A DNA stretch of 64,000 bases from an uncultured Pseudoflavonifractor sp. GTDB lineage: Bacteria; Bacillota; Clostridia; Oscillospirales; Oscillospiraceae. Both the position numbers and the translations under genes were made by a program. The notes beneath the pieces were generated by a model, which worked only from the letters and a program-made list of their open reading frames with translations, did no database searches and was not told the DNA's origin. Below are positions 27,525 through 38,000 of the stretch, in pieces. The stretch is taken from NCBI GenBank assembly GCA_947651395.1, contig CANSYW010000001.1, forward strand, positions 124,001-188,000, in the 5' to 3' direction. The stretch's first letter is position 1, and every line of letters begins with the position of its first letter.

Positions 27525-28367
27525 TCAGCACAAATTTTGTCGTTTTTTTGCGGCCAGAAGGGTGTTTTTCATCAGAATGGCCCGGGTCATGGGGCCCACG
27601 CCGCCGGGCACAGGCGTCAGGAAGGCGGCCCTTTCCGCCACCGCCGGAAAGTCCACGTCTCCGCAGAGCTTCCCGCTCTCGTCCCGGTTCATGGCCACAT
27701 CCACCACCGTCGCCCCCTCCTTCACCATGTCGGCGGTGATGAGGTTCCTGCGGCCCACGGCGCTGATCAGGATATCCGCCTGGCGGCACATCTCCGGCAA
27801 ATCGGGCGTTTTGGAGTGGCACAGGGTCACAGTGGCGTCCCGCCGCAGCAGCAGAAGACCCATAGGCTTGCCCACAATATTGGATCGACCCACCACCACC
27901 GCCCGCTTTCCGGCGGGGTCGATATGGTATTCGTCCAGCAGCTCCATAACTCCGGCCGGGGTACAGGGCAAGAAGCTCTCCCGGCCGATGAGCAGATTTC
28001 CGGCGTTCATGGGGTGGAAGCCATCCACATCCTTCTCCGGCGAGATGGCCTGGATCACCGCCTGCTCGTCCATATGGCCGGGCAGGGGGAGCTGGACCAG
28101 AATACCGTCGATGTCGGCGCGTTCATTCAGACCTTCCACCAGCTCCAGCAGAGCGGATTGAGGCGTCTGAGCCAGAAGATCGTACTCCTCGCTGTAAAAG
28201 CCGCAGTTCTCACAGTCCTTGCGCTTACTGGTGACATAGACCCGGGAGGCGGGATCCTCCCCCACCAGCACCACCGCCAGTCCGGGACGGCGGGGCAGTC
28301 CGGCCGCCTCCCGGCGTATCTCCTCTTTGAGCTTGGTCGCCAGGGCCTTTCCGTCAAGCAGGGTCAT
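27525..28367 (-). CDS. folD: Bifunctional methylene-THF dehydrogenase / methenyl-THF cyclohydrolase FolD
   Basis: 280 residues. FolD interconverts 5,10-methylene- and 10-formyl-tetrahydrofolate with NADP. The catalytic Lys is in YVTSKRKDCENCG, with DGILVQLPLP and the dinucleotide-site VVGRSNIVGKPMGLLLL, and the C-terminal TPVPGGVGPMTRAILM. It overlaps lgt by 14 bases at its start, making it the last gene of a tightly packed operon. Together with fthC at 53.6 kb it covers part of one-carbon metabolism. Confidence 0.97.
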   Translation of the reverse strand: MTLLDGKALATKLKEEIRREAAGLPRRPGLAVVLVGEDPASRVYVTSKRKDCENCGFYSEEYDLLAQTPQSALLELVEGLNERADIDGILVQLPLPGHMDEQAVIQAISPEKDVDGFHPMNAGNLLIGRESFLPCTPAGVMELLDEYHIDPAGKRAVVVGRSNIVGKPMGLLLLRRDATVTLCHSKTPDLPEMCRQADILISAVGRRNLITADMVKEGATVVDVAMNRDESGKLCGDVDFPAVAERAAFLTPVPGGVGPMTRAILMKNTLLAAKKRQNLC

Positions 28368-29331
28368 CGCCGTCGCCCTCCCCTTTCAGTTCCTCCAGGA
28401 TCTCCTCCGCGCTCCCCGGCGCCTCGGCCCAGATCCCTTCCGCTCCATCCTCCGCTGGAGCTTCCGGGGCGCTTACCCTCTTCATCCGGTTGGGCCACAG
28501 CTCCTCCGGGCTGTGGGGCCGGCACAGCCGGACTATCAGTACGGCGGCGGCAACCACGAAAATTATGATGGCCAGCACCTGGGACACCCGCAGGCCGGTG
28601 GAGAAAAAGTACAGGCTGTCGGTGCGCAGACCCTCGATCCAGCTCCGGCCCAGACCGTACCAGGCCATATAGCTCAAAAAGATCTGCCCATCAAACTTCC
28701 TGCGCTTCTCCACCAGGAAGATGAGCAGCAAAAGCCCCAGCAGATTCCATAGGGACTCGTAGAGAAAGGTGGGATGGACCTCCATGTACTGGTAGACCCC
28801 GGTCAGGGCATCGTCATAGATGCCCATACGCCAGGGCAGGTCGGTGGGGCCGCCATAGGCCTCCACATTGACAAAATTGCCCCAGCGGCCTACCAACTGG
28901 CCGATGAGCATCCCAAAGGAGCCCAGATCGGCAAAGGCCAGAAAACATAGCTTTCGCTTTTTACAAAATACCAAAAGCACCAGGATGGCGGCAATGATGC
29001 CGCCGTATATGGCAAGGCCGCCGTCCCAGATGCGGACCATCCGCATAAAGTCCAGACTGCCGTCGGCATTTCGGTAGAGGTCCAGATAAAAGATCACATA
29101 ATAGAGCCTCGCTCCGATAATACAAAGGGGCACGGCATAGATGAGCAGATCGATGATGTCGTCCTGCTCCATCCCATATCGCCCGGCCCGCCGGGAGCAG
29201 AAGGCCACCGCCAGCAAAAAGCCCAGGGCAATGATGACGCCATACCAGTGAATGGGCCACCCGAAGACCCGGAAGGCAATATCCTTTACATTTACCTGGA
29301 AGCCCAGGCCGGGAAACACCACTGAGCTCAT
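28354..29331 (-). CDS. lgt: Prolipoprotein diacylglyceryl transferase
   Basis: 325 residues with about seven membrane segments. Lgt transfers diacylglycerol to the lipobox Cys of prolipoproteins. Signatures are FGWPIHWYGVIIALGFL, IWDGGLAIYGGIIAA and the Lgt signature GRWGNFVNVEAYGG with its essential Arg, Asn and Glu. A C-terminal tail of about 45 residues rich in Pro, Glu and Ala (APEAPAEDGAEGIWAEAPG) extends beyond the usual length (260-290). It overlaps yfmH by four bases and folD by 14. Confidence 0.95.
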   Translation of the reverse strand: MSSVVFPGLGFQVNVKDIAFRVFGWPIHWYGVIIALGFLLAVAFCSRRAGRYGMEQDDIIDLLIYAVPLCIIGARLYYVIFYLDLYRNADGSLDFMRMVRIWDGGLAIYGGIIAAILVLLVFCKKRKLCFLAFADLGSFGMLIGQLVGRWGNFVNVEAYGGPTDLPWRMGIYDDALTGVYQYMEVHPTFLYESLWNLLGLLLLIFLVEKRRKFDGQIFLSYMAWYGLGRSWIEGLRTDSLYFFSTGLRVSQVLAIIIFVVAAAVLIVRLCRPHSPEELWPNRMKRVSAPEAPAEDGAEGIWAEAPGSAEEILEELKGEGDGDDPA

Positions 29332-30608
29332 ACCGTTCCCCCCTTAGGCCGAATGACCGCCAGCGCCGACTTCTCCCCGGTCACCACCCGCCGGATACAC
29401 GCCTCCACATCCGCCTTGGTGATGGTCTCAAAGACCTCCGGAAAGCTCAGATAGGAATAGCCGTGGAAATGGCCCACCGATTGACTGACGCAGATGGTCT
29501 CAAAGGAATTGAGTCCCCGCACCAGACTGCCGTAAGCTGCCCGCTTGAGCCGCTGGAAAAGGCCCTCATCCACCCCTTCCCGGCCAATGCGCTCCCCTTC
29601 GGCCAGAACGGCCTTACGCACAGCGTCAGGATCCCGGCTCTCCCCGCCGGCGCAGAGGAACGCCGCGCCGGGATAGGCCTCACAGCCATAGGAAAAAGCC
29701 TCATTCACCAGGCCTTCGTTATAGAGCCTGGCATACAGGGGACTGGAGGTGCCCAGCAGGGCCTCGCAAGCCAGATCCCCCAGCAGCTCCCAGCGGAGCC
29801 ACTCCTCCCCCCGGTCGGGCGGAACATCCTTAAAGCCCAACTGGAAGATGGGCGTGGAGACCGCCATCTCCTTGCTCCAATCCTGCCGGGCCGCCCGCTC
29901 CTCCTCGGCAGGGCCATAGTCCCGCTCCACAGGAGCGTGCCCCTCCTCAGGAAGGATCTCCCGGGCGATCCGGACGATCTCCTCCGGATCCACGTCACCC
30001 GCCACGCACAGCACCATGTTGCCCGGATCATAGAAGGCCTTGTGGCAGAGATTCAGCGTATCCGCAGTGATTTGAGCGATGGACTCCACCGTCCCGGCAA
30101 TGTTCACCTGGATCGGGTTATGGGCATAGAGGCCCTCCAGCATTCCATAGAAGACCTGAGTGTCCGGTTCGTCGTCCCCCATGCGGATCTCCTGGCCGAT
30201 GATGCCCTGCTCCTTATCCACACTCTCCTGCGTGTAATAGGGAACGGAGACAAAGGAGAGCAGGATCCGCAGATTCTCCTCAAACTTCTCCGTGCTCTCA
30301 AAATAGTAGCCCGTCAGCGCCGTGGAGGTAAAGGCGTTGGGGGAAGCTCCGTTGGCCGCCAGATCCTGGAGGGCGTTGCCGTCCTCGGTGTCAAAGGTCT
30401 TGTGCTCCAGGAAGTGGGCTACCCCGGCAGGGGTATCCAGCCACTCCCCCTCCATCCGGAAGCGCATATCCATGCCGCCGTAGTTGGTGGCAAAAAAGGC
30501 GTAGCTCTTTTGGAAGCCGGGCTTGGGCGAGACATAGATGTGCAGGCCGTTGGACAGCACCTGGTGGAACATCCGCTCCCCCAGCCGGGTATACTTCTTC
30601 TCCTCCAT
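29328..30608 (-). CDS. yfmH: M16 family metallopeptidase, YfmH type (active subunit)
   Basis: About 426 residues of the M16 (insulinase/pitrilysin) family. The inverted zinc motif HFLEH lies in AGVAHFLEHKTFD with the distal Glu in the EQGIIGQEIRM segment. In B. subtilis YfmH pairs with YfmF, and both are needed for the 5-aminopentanol modification of elongation factor P. The ATG at 30608 has GGAGGG at good spacing; the ATG two codons earlier (30614) overlaps the yfmF stop as ATGA and could be used instead. Cytosolic, second gene of the operon. Confidence 0.88.
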   Translation of the reverse strand: MEEKKYTRLGERMFHQVLSNGLHIYVSPKPGFQKSYAFFATNYGGMDMRFRMEGEWLDTPAGVAHFLEHKTFDTEDGNALQDLAANGASPNAFTSTALTGYYFESTEKFEENLRILLSFVSVPYYTQESVDKEQGIIGQEIRMGDDEPDTQVFYGMLEGLYAHNPIQVNIAGTVESIAQITADTLNLCHKAFYDPGNMVLCVAGDVDPEEIVRIAREILPEEGHAPVERDYGPAEEERAARQDWSKEMAVSTPIFQLGFKDVPPDRGEEWLRWELLGDLACEALLGTSSPLYARLYNEGLVNEAFSYGCEAYPGAAFLCAGGESRDPDAVRKAVLAEGERIGREGVDEGLFQRLKRAAYGSLVRGLNSFETICVSQSVGHFHGYSYLSFPEVFETITKADVEACIRRVVTGEKSALAVIRPKGGTV

Positions 30609-30610
30609 GC

Positions 30611-31891
30611 TCATCCCTCCATTCCCTTCAGAAAATACACGGTGTCCAGACTCAGGCCCTTGGCCGCCGCCACCGCCTCTTCCACAGTAACCTTCTCCAG
30701 GGCCTCGGCCAGCTCCCGGGGACTCTGTGTCAGCCCGGCCACCGCCTGGCTCAGCCACCAGTCCTCCTGGCGGCCCTGGCTGTCCGTCGTGGTCTGCAGA
30801 GAGCTGACAGTGTATCGTCTGCCCCCCTCCACCTCCCAAGGCTCAAACTCGCCCCGGCGGCAGGCCTCCAGCTGGGCCTCAATCTCATCCTGCGCCCGGC
30901 CCACATTGGAAAACTCCACACCGGAGGAGACTACCATCACGCCCTTATACCGCAGCAGAGAGGAACTGGCGTAATAGCACAAGGAGAGCTTCTCCCGCAC
31001 ATTGAGGAAGAGCTTGGAGGTGGTGGTGCCGCCAAAGAGGGCGTTGCAGAGCACCAGGGCGGGATAGTCGGGGCCGGCGGCGGTGACTCCGCCGGTACGG
31101 AAGCCCATGGTCAGCTTCCCCTGGGCCACGTCCATGGCCTCCTCCACCCGTCGAACCTCCCGGGCCGCGGGCACCACTACCGTGGCGGGAACCTCATAGC
31201 CCCCCTCACGGGGCAGGCCGCTGAGGGCCCGCTGGAGGATAACGCACACCTCATCCGTCTCGGCGGAACCGCAATAGTAGAGCTCCAGACGGGAATGGGC
31301 CAGAAGCTCCCGATACCGTGCCCAGGCAGACTGAGGCGTGATGGCCTCCACATCGCCCTCCCGGCCCAGGCGGCCTACGCCATAGGCCTCCTCTTGGCAC
31401 ATCTCCTCCAATACCCGATTGACGGCATACTGACGCTTTTCGTTGACCTCGGCCCGGATACGGTCGATCAGGTTGCCCTTCTCCTGCCGGGTGTAGTCGG
31501 GGCAGAAGGCCCCGTCCCGGGTATAGGGCCGCAGCAGCAGCTCCCCCATCAGCTCGGCGGCCTGGGCAAGCACTCCGCCGCCGTCCAGAGTATAGGCATC
31601 ATCCAGGAAACTGCCCAAAAAGCCTACGCACTGGATCTCTCCCTTCTTGCGCACCACGGGGTCGATGGAGCCCCCATAGAGCTGATCCAGCACGGCGGAG
31701 AGGGACTGGAGGTCGGGATGGGCCTCGCTGCCCCGCCGCAAAAGATAGGGGACAAGGGCATTCACCGCCGCCGTCTCCTCTTTCAGAGGCGCCAGCAAGG
31801 TCATGGAGAGCAGAGATGATTTGAACTTTTTGGTGTTTACCGACGTGAGAAAGACGCCGGGCAAAAGCTGTGTCCGTTTTACGGTTGACAT
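30611..31891 (-). CDS. yfmF: M16 family protein, YfmF type (non-catalytic partner)
   Basis: 426 residues of the same family but without the zinc motif: the equivalent position reads VPYLLRRGSEAHPDL instead of HxxEH. The C-terminal half keeps the partner Arg/Tyr region (NVREKLSLCYYASS) that M16 pairs use for substrate binding. This is the YfmF pattern: active and inactive subunits encoded in tandem, like mitochondrial processing peptidase. It is the first gene of the yfmF-yfmH-lgt-folD operon. Confidence 0.87.
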   Translation of the reverse strand: MSTVKRTQLLPGVFLTSVNTKKFKSSLLSMTLLAPLKEETAAVNALVPYLLRRGSEAHPDLQSLSAVLDQLYGGSIDPVVRKKGEIQCVGFLGSFLDDAYTLDGGGVLAQAAELMGELLLRPYTRDGAFCPDYTRQEKGNLIDRIRAEVNEKRQYAVNRVLEEMCQEEAYGVGRLGREGDVEAITPQSAWARYRELLAHSRLELYYCGSAETDEVCVILQRALSGLPREGGYEVPATVVVPAAREVRRVEEAMDVAQGKLTMGFRTGGVTAAGPDYPALVLCNALFGGTTTSKLFLNVREKLSLCYYASSSLLRYKGVMVVSSGVEFSNVGRAQDEIEAQLEACRRGEFEPWEVEGGRRYTVSSLQTTTDSQGRQEDWWLSQAVAGLTQSPRELAEALEKVTVEEAVAAAKGLSLDTVYFLKGMEG

Positions 31892-32015
31892 GGGTTCACC
31901 TTTCTTTCTGATTTGCTGTGAATAATGGATCGGTGATCAAACGATAGTATGCCACAGGCCTGACGGGCCGCTGCGGTATATTCAATTCAATCCGGGTAAC
32001 AGCCGCTTTCCGGTC

Positions 32016-32024
32016 ATTATACCA
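32016..32024 (-). promoter_or_regulatory. Extended -10 promoter of the yfmF operon
   Basis: On the minus strand TGGTATAAT occupies 32024-32016, about 125 bases before yfmF. The -35 (near GTGCCA) is weak. The rest of the 31892-32060 gap shows no gene. Confidence 0.5.
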
Positions 32025-32060
32025 TATCTTTCCTCCCTTGGCACCCTTTGACACAAAAAT

Positions 32061-35000
32061 TTAACTTTTTTCCCAGCACTCTCCCTGTGGATAAAGGATC
32101 AGCAGCTCATGCACTCCCTCCAGCTTTGTCAGGTCTATTTCCTTTATAGTCATTCCGTCCAGACAGAGTTCCGCGCTCTCGCCCCATCGGGCCTCCATAT
32201 TGAGCACTCCCTTTTCCGTCCGCCACCCGGCCCGCCATCCGGGCCAGGCCGAAGGCATTGTTCCGGCAACCGTGAGACGACCTTCCCGGACAGAAAGTCC
32301 CAGCAGACCGCTGACCACGGCCTGGAAGAACCAGCCCGCCGAACCGGTGTACCAGCTCCATCCGCCCCGGCCCACATGGTCGGGGTGGGCGTAGACGTCT
32401 CCCGCAAGCACGTAGGGCTCCGCCCTGTAGATCTCCGTGGGACGGGCCCCGCTCAAAAGGGCGTGGAGCACCTCCCCGCCCTCCTCCGCCCAACCCAGAC
32501 GGAAGCAGGCCAGCGCCAGCCAGGCGGCGGCGTGGGTATATTGACCGCCGTTTTCTCTAACGCCGGGGAGATATCCCCGGATATAGCCGGGACGGGCCTC
32601 TCCCTTGTCAAAGGCCGGATCAAAGAGCTTCACCACTTGGTGCTTTCTGTCAAACAGCCGCTCCAGCGTGGATCGAAGGGCCTCCTCCGACCGCTCTCCC
32701 CCCGCCAGAGCTGCCCAGCTCTGGGGAATGGAATCCAGTTGGCACTCCTGAGAGGTCTTACTGCCCAAGGGCGCCCCGTCATCGTACCAGCCCCGGAGAT
32801 ACCAGCTCCCATCCCAGGCTTCTTCCGCGGCCCTCCGCAGCTCCCCGGCCCAATGGCGGCACAGCGTCTCCCCCTTTTCGTCCTTTTGGCGGTGGGCCAG
32901 AGGCAAAAAGCGCTCCAGCACCACCACGGCAAACCAGGTCAGCCATACGCTCTCCCCCCGCCCCTGGGCTCCCACCTGATCCATACCGTCGTTCCAGTCT
33001 CCGGTCCCCATCTTCAACAGTCCGTGCGCCCCCACACCCCGGGCCAGCACCAGCTCGATAGCCCGAAGGGCGTGGACGTAGACCGACTCGGTATAATCGG
33101 TGTTCCCGGGGACAAAGTAGCGCTCCCGCTCCCCCTCCCGGAGGGGCTCTCCGCTCAGATAAGGGGACTGCTCCTCCAGAATGTCCCAGTCTCCCCAGGT
33201 TTCAATATACCGCTCCAGCACATAGGGCAGCCAGAGCAGATCGTCGGAGATCCGGGTGCGCACCCCCCGGTTCTTCTCCTGTCCCACCTCATGCCACCAG
33301 TGCTGCACATCCCCCTGGGAAAACTGATGGCCACAGCTGCGCAAAAGCTGCTCTCTGGCCCACTCCGGCTCGAAGGGCAGCAGGGCCAGGGTGTCCTGCA
33401 GCTGATCCCGAAAGCCGTAAGCGCCCCCGTTCTGATAGCGCGAAGTCCGCCCCAGCAGACGGCAGGCCACCACCTGATAGAGGCACCAGCCATTGCAATA
33501 GGCGTCCAGAGCCCTGTCCGGCGTTTGAAGCTTCATGGGGCTCACCATCGCCTCCCAGCGGGCGCTTGTGGCCGCAAAGGTCCCCTCCCAATCCTCACCG
33601 CCTCCCCGCCGCGTGCCCCCGGCGTCCGTAGTCAGGCAGATGGATCGGGCAAAATTGTAAAGTGATTCTCCTTTCCCCAGTGTGATATGCCGGAGCTCCC
33701 CTGTTCCCTGGGAGAGTTCCACCCGGAGCCGCCGCTCCTCCCCCTCCCAGGGGACAAAGCAGGTAGTCTTTACCACACCGGCGCCCCAGGCCTTCTCCCA
33801 CCGGGCCCATCCGAAGCCGTACGTCACCGTCACGTCCAGACCGTCTCCATCGGCAAACAGGCTGTGCGTCTCTCCGCCGTAAGTCAGCAGGAACCACTCC
33901 GGCCCTCCGATGGCGAGAGGATCGTTGTTCCAGGGAGTAAGAGGGGTCTCCCGAGAATTGCCCAGCCACAGATGGCCGCACCCGGTCTCATCGGTGAGGC
34001 AGCCAAAACGGGGATTGGTCATCAGGTGGCTCCAGCCCAAAGGCGGAAGGCCTCCCGACAGGGTCAGAACAAAGTGATCCTTTTCATCAAAGTGCCAGTC
34101 CGGGAGACCCGGAGCCACTTTGCAGGGCAGCTCAGGGGGCTGGACAGGGGCTTTGGAACGGCCCTCCTGCCAGTGCCCCGCCTCGTCCAGCGTCACCGCC
34201 GCCCAGTCCTCCCAGGGGGAGGCCTCCCCCGGGCGGGGCCGCTCCACCAGGTGGATCCCTCCCTTTCCGCCCAGCTCTCCCTCCAGGCCAAGGGACTTTA
34301 CCGCCTCCAGAAGGGCGCTCTTCTGGGGGCGATGGTAATCTCCGCCATCATGGAGCAGATAGACCAGATCAAACGCAAAGCCGCACCGGTTCAAAAGCGC
34401 ATAGGCTTTCAGGGGAAACTGCTCCACCGGCTCCCCCTCAACGGCGGGCATGGCCAGGGCAATGGGCACATCCCCCGATACCCCGTAGGCCCAGAGATCG
34501 GACTGGGGGACCTCCCTGTGTCCGGGCGCGGGAAAGGCCAGTGCCGAAAGCAGCTCCATGGCTCGCCGCCCCTCCTGATTGGAGAGGGACAGCCCCCGCA
34601 TCAGACCGTCCAGCCGTCCCACCGTCTGAGGCGGCGCCGAGAGCAGGGACAGGGCCGCCCGTTCCGCCAGCTCCGCCCCATCTTCCATCCCCAGGGCCAG
34701 CCGCAGCCGATGAGGGCCCTTTCCCTCCAGGGAAAACCGGGCCAACAGGCAGGGATCCAGCACCGCCCCCTGCGTATTTTTCCCAGGCGCTTCCAGCGCC
34801 TGGGCGAGCCGCCGGAGCCCGCCCCGACCCAGCGCACGCTCCCGACGGGTATCGAAGCCGGCCTCCTCCCTGTCCCACAGCACCGCCAACGCCGCCACCC
34901 GATCCCCCGTTCGGGGCCGCCGGGTAAACAGCACACCCCGATCCAGAGACCGGCTTTCCAAAAAGAGCTTGGAATAGGCCGGATGGGCCAGGTAGTCCCG

Positions 35001-38000
35001 CATCGGCGCCAGCACCGGCTCCAGATAGCACACCAGCTCTCCGCCTTCCGCCCCCTCCAATTCCACCGACCAGACACAACCCCGCTCTCCTCTTGGAAGG
35101 GACAGAACGACCTTTGCTGTAAAGTTTTTTTCCTTTGCATACCACGCAGCATCACAGCCGGTAAAGCTCCAGGAATGGCGCTCCGACTCCCTCAGGCAGG
35201 GCGCGGCGGTGAGGGAGTGGAGCTCCCCCGCTGAATCCCGATAGAAAAAGCTGACCCCCGCCGGAGCGTACCGCTCCCGAAAACGGGTGGAGACGGGGCT
35301 CTCTCCCCGATCATCCGTAAGGGAAACCGCACCGCTGTCAGTGCACAGGGCGCACACCAGGCCATTGGAGAGCAGGTGGCAGGCCGGCCTGACCAGATCA
35401 AACCCTTCCCCCGTCCTGCAAAATTGACTTTGGCGCAGGGGCCGGGGCCGCTCCAGGGCCCGGGCGCTGTCGGGACGCATTACGGGAGCACCCACGGGAA
35501 CCTTCTCCTGTAAAAGCTCCCGAAATGCACCCATGGAGCAATCCCGGAGAAACCGCTCCTGCATCACATTGCTTTTGAGTGTATTGTCAATGGCCAACAG
35601 ACTCATACCCAGATGGTGGGACATGAAGGAGCGCACCACCGCCCATCGCTCCCCCTCCTGCAGCCGTCCGGGGGTAAAGTCCACCGCCTCATAGAGACCG
35701 TAAGTTCCCTCCAGTCCCATATTCCGCAGCCGCCGCAGGTTGCGTCCCGCGCTGACCGGCGCCAGAAGCAGGGCCAGGAAAGAGGCGTAGGGAGCCACCA
35801 CCAGTTCCCTGTCCAGTCCCCGCTTCAGGCCCAGGGTCTGAACTCCGTGGGCCTTGTACTGGTATGCCATTCCTGGATCAAAGGCATAAAAGCCGGACTC
35901 GGAGATCCCCCAGGGGGTTCTGGTCTTGTCTCCCCGCCGCTTTTGGGCGTAGACGCAGAAGGACAGGGATTCGTACATCAGGCTCCCCTGTTCACAGGGG
36001 AGCAGCAAATTGGGCATAAAATACTCAAACATTGTGCCCGTCCAGGAGGCCATGCCGCAATAGTCATTGTCGCCCACCAGTCCCCGACCCAGCCGCCGCC
36101 AGTGGCGGGGATCCACCTCTCCCAGGGCAATGGCCAGATAGCTGGACAGGCGGGCCTCACTGGCCATCAGATCATACCAGCCCGAGGTAAACTCCTCCCG
36201 CTCCACATCATAACCGATGGTAAAGAGCTTGCGTGACGCGTCATAGAGCACGGACAGATCCATGGCGTCAGAGAGCCGTTCCGCGCGCCGGGCCAGCGTG
36301 TCCTCCCCCCACTCATAGAGGGCCTCCCGCAGTGTGATGAGGCACCCACGCAGATTGCCGCTGTCCACGGTGGAGACATACCGGGGCCGCAATGGACTGC
36401 AGTCCGAGGTGTCGTACCAGTTATAGAGATGCCCCCGCCACTTTTCCAGTTCCTCCACCGTGGACAGCATATGGCCGATGCGCTCCGCGGCCTCCCCCAC
36501 ACCGATAAGCTCCAGGTCGACAGCGGCCACACAGCTCAAAAGCGCCATGCCGATATTGGTGGGAGAGGTCCTGCGGGCCGGGCCCAGACCGGGCTTTTCC
36601 TGCACATTATCCGGAGGGAGCCAGTGATCCTCCTCCCGGAGCCAATCCTGAAAGTAATTCCAAATAAGTCCAGCCTGATGGAGCAGAAAGGGCCGATCCT
36701 CCTCAGGGGCCGGCGTCCCCTCCCGCACCGGCCGGGACAGAGCCCAGGCAAATACCGGGGAGGCCGCCCACACCAGACCGATAGCCGCCCCCGCTGGAAA
36801 CCGGGCAAAGAGCATGGCAAAGATCCCTACCGCCACAGCGGGCCACTGCGCCCGGAAGTCGGCCCGAATTCCTGATTTCTTCCGCTCCGTATCAGCCGCC
36901 GTCACCCATTCCAACATCTTCCGATGGCTGACAAGGCTCCGCCACAGGGCTGTGCAGATGGCGCTGGCACACACCCAGGCGTGGTAGGGCAGAAACAGGA
37001 GCTGTACCAATGTCTGGAGCAGCATTCCCCCAAAGCCCGCGATAATGGTGGCGTGATACCGGCGGCGCAGTCCGGTCCCGCCCCGAAAGGCCAGCTCCGC
37101 CCCGGACAGCAGCAGGTTGGACCAGGCGGACACCACCGCCAAAGCCGCCGCGGAACCAAAGGCGGGGGCGGACAGGCACATTCCCAGCAGCAGGGCCAGT
37201 AGGGTGGCCACCGGAGCGAGACTGCGGCGCAGGTTGTCAAAGAGCTTCCACTTGTCCACGGAGGAGATGGGGTTTTCCCTCATCTGCCCGGACTCATCCC
37301 GTACCCGCCGCCCCAGCCAGGGCAGGAGCTGCCAATCTCCCCGCACCCACCGGTGAAGCCGGGAGAAATAGCCGGTGACCCGGTAGGGGTAGCCGTCGGT
37401 GAGCTCCACATCCTCCAGCAGCCCGGCGTGAAGATAGGCCCCCTCCAGCAGATCGTGGGAGAGCACCCGCTCGGCGGGGAAGCGACCATCCAGGCACTGG
37501 GCGAAGACCTCCACGTCAAAGATCCCCTTCCCTGTATAAGTCCCCCGATCAAAGAGATCGTGATAGACGTCGCTGCAGGCCCCTCCGTAGGGATCAATAC
37601 CCCCCTGTCCGGCAAAGATGCGGGAGAACTGGGATCGGTTGGCCGAGCGCAGATCCACCCCCACCCGGGGCTGGAGAAGCCCGTACCCCTCGGTGACCAC
37701 CCGGCGCTTTTTATCCACCACGGGCCTGTTCAGAGGATGGAGCATGGCCCCCACCAGCTCCCGGGCGGCGCCCACATTCAGTGCGGTATCGGAATCCAGG
37801 GTAATGACATATTTTGTCCCCGCCAGAGCCCTGGCCTCTCCGGCGCGCACCCGAAGAGCGGTGGGCCGCCCCCGCAGGAGCCTGGTCAGCTCAATGAGCG
37901 CCCCACGCTTCCGCTCCCAGCCCACATAGCGCTCATCCCTGCTCTGAAAGGCGGGCTGGCGGAAAAAGAGATAGAAGCCTCCGCCGTATTTCTCATTGAG

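Noticed and set aside
30611-31891. Inactivated M16 peptidase (pseudogene)
   Set aside because: The missing HxxEH is normal for the YfmF partner subunit, and the frame is intact beside an active YfmH.
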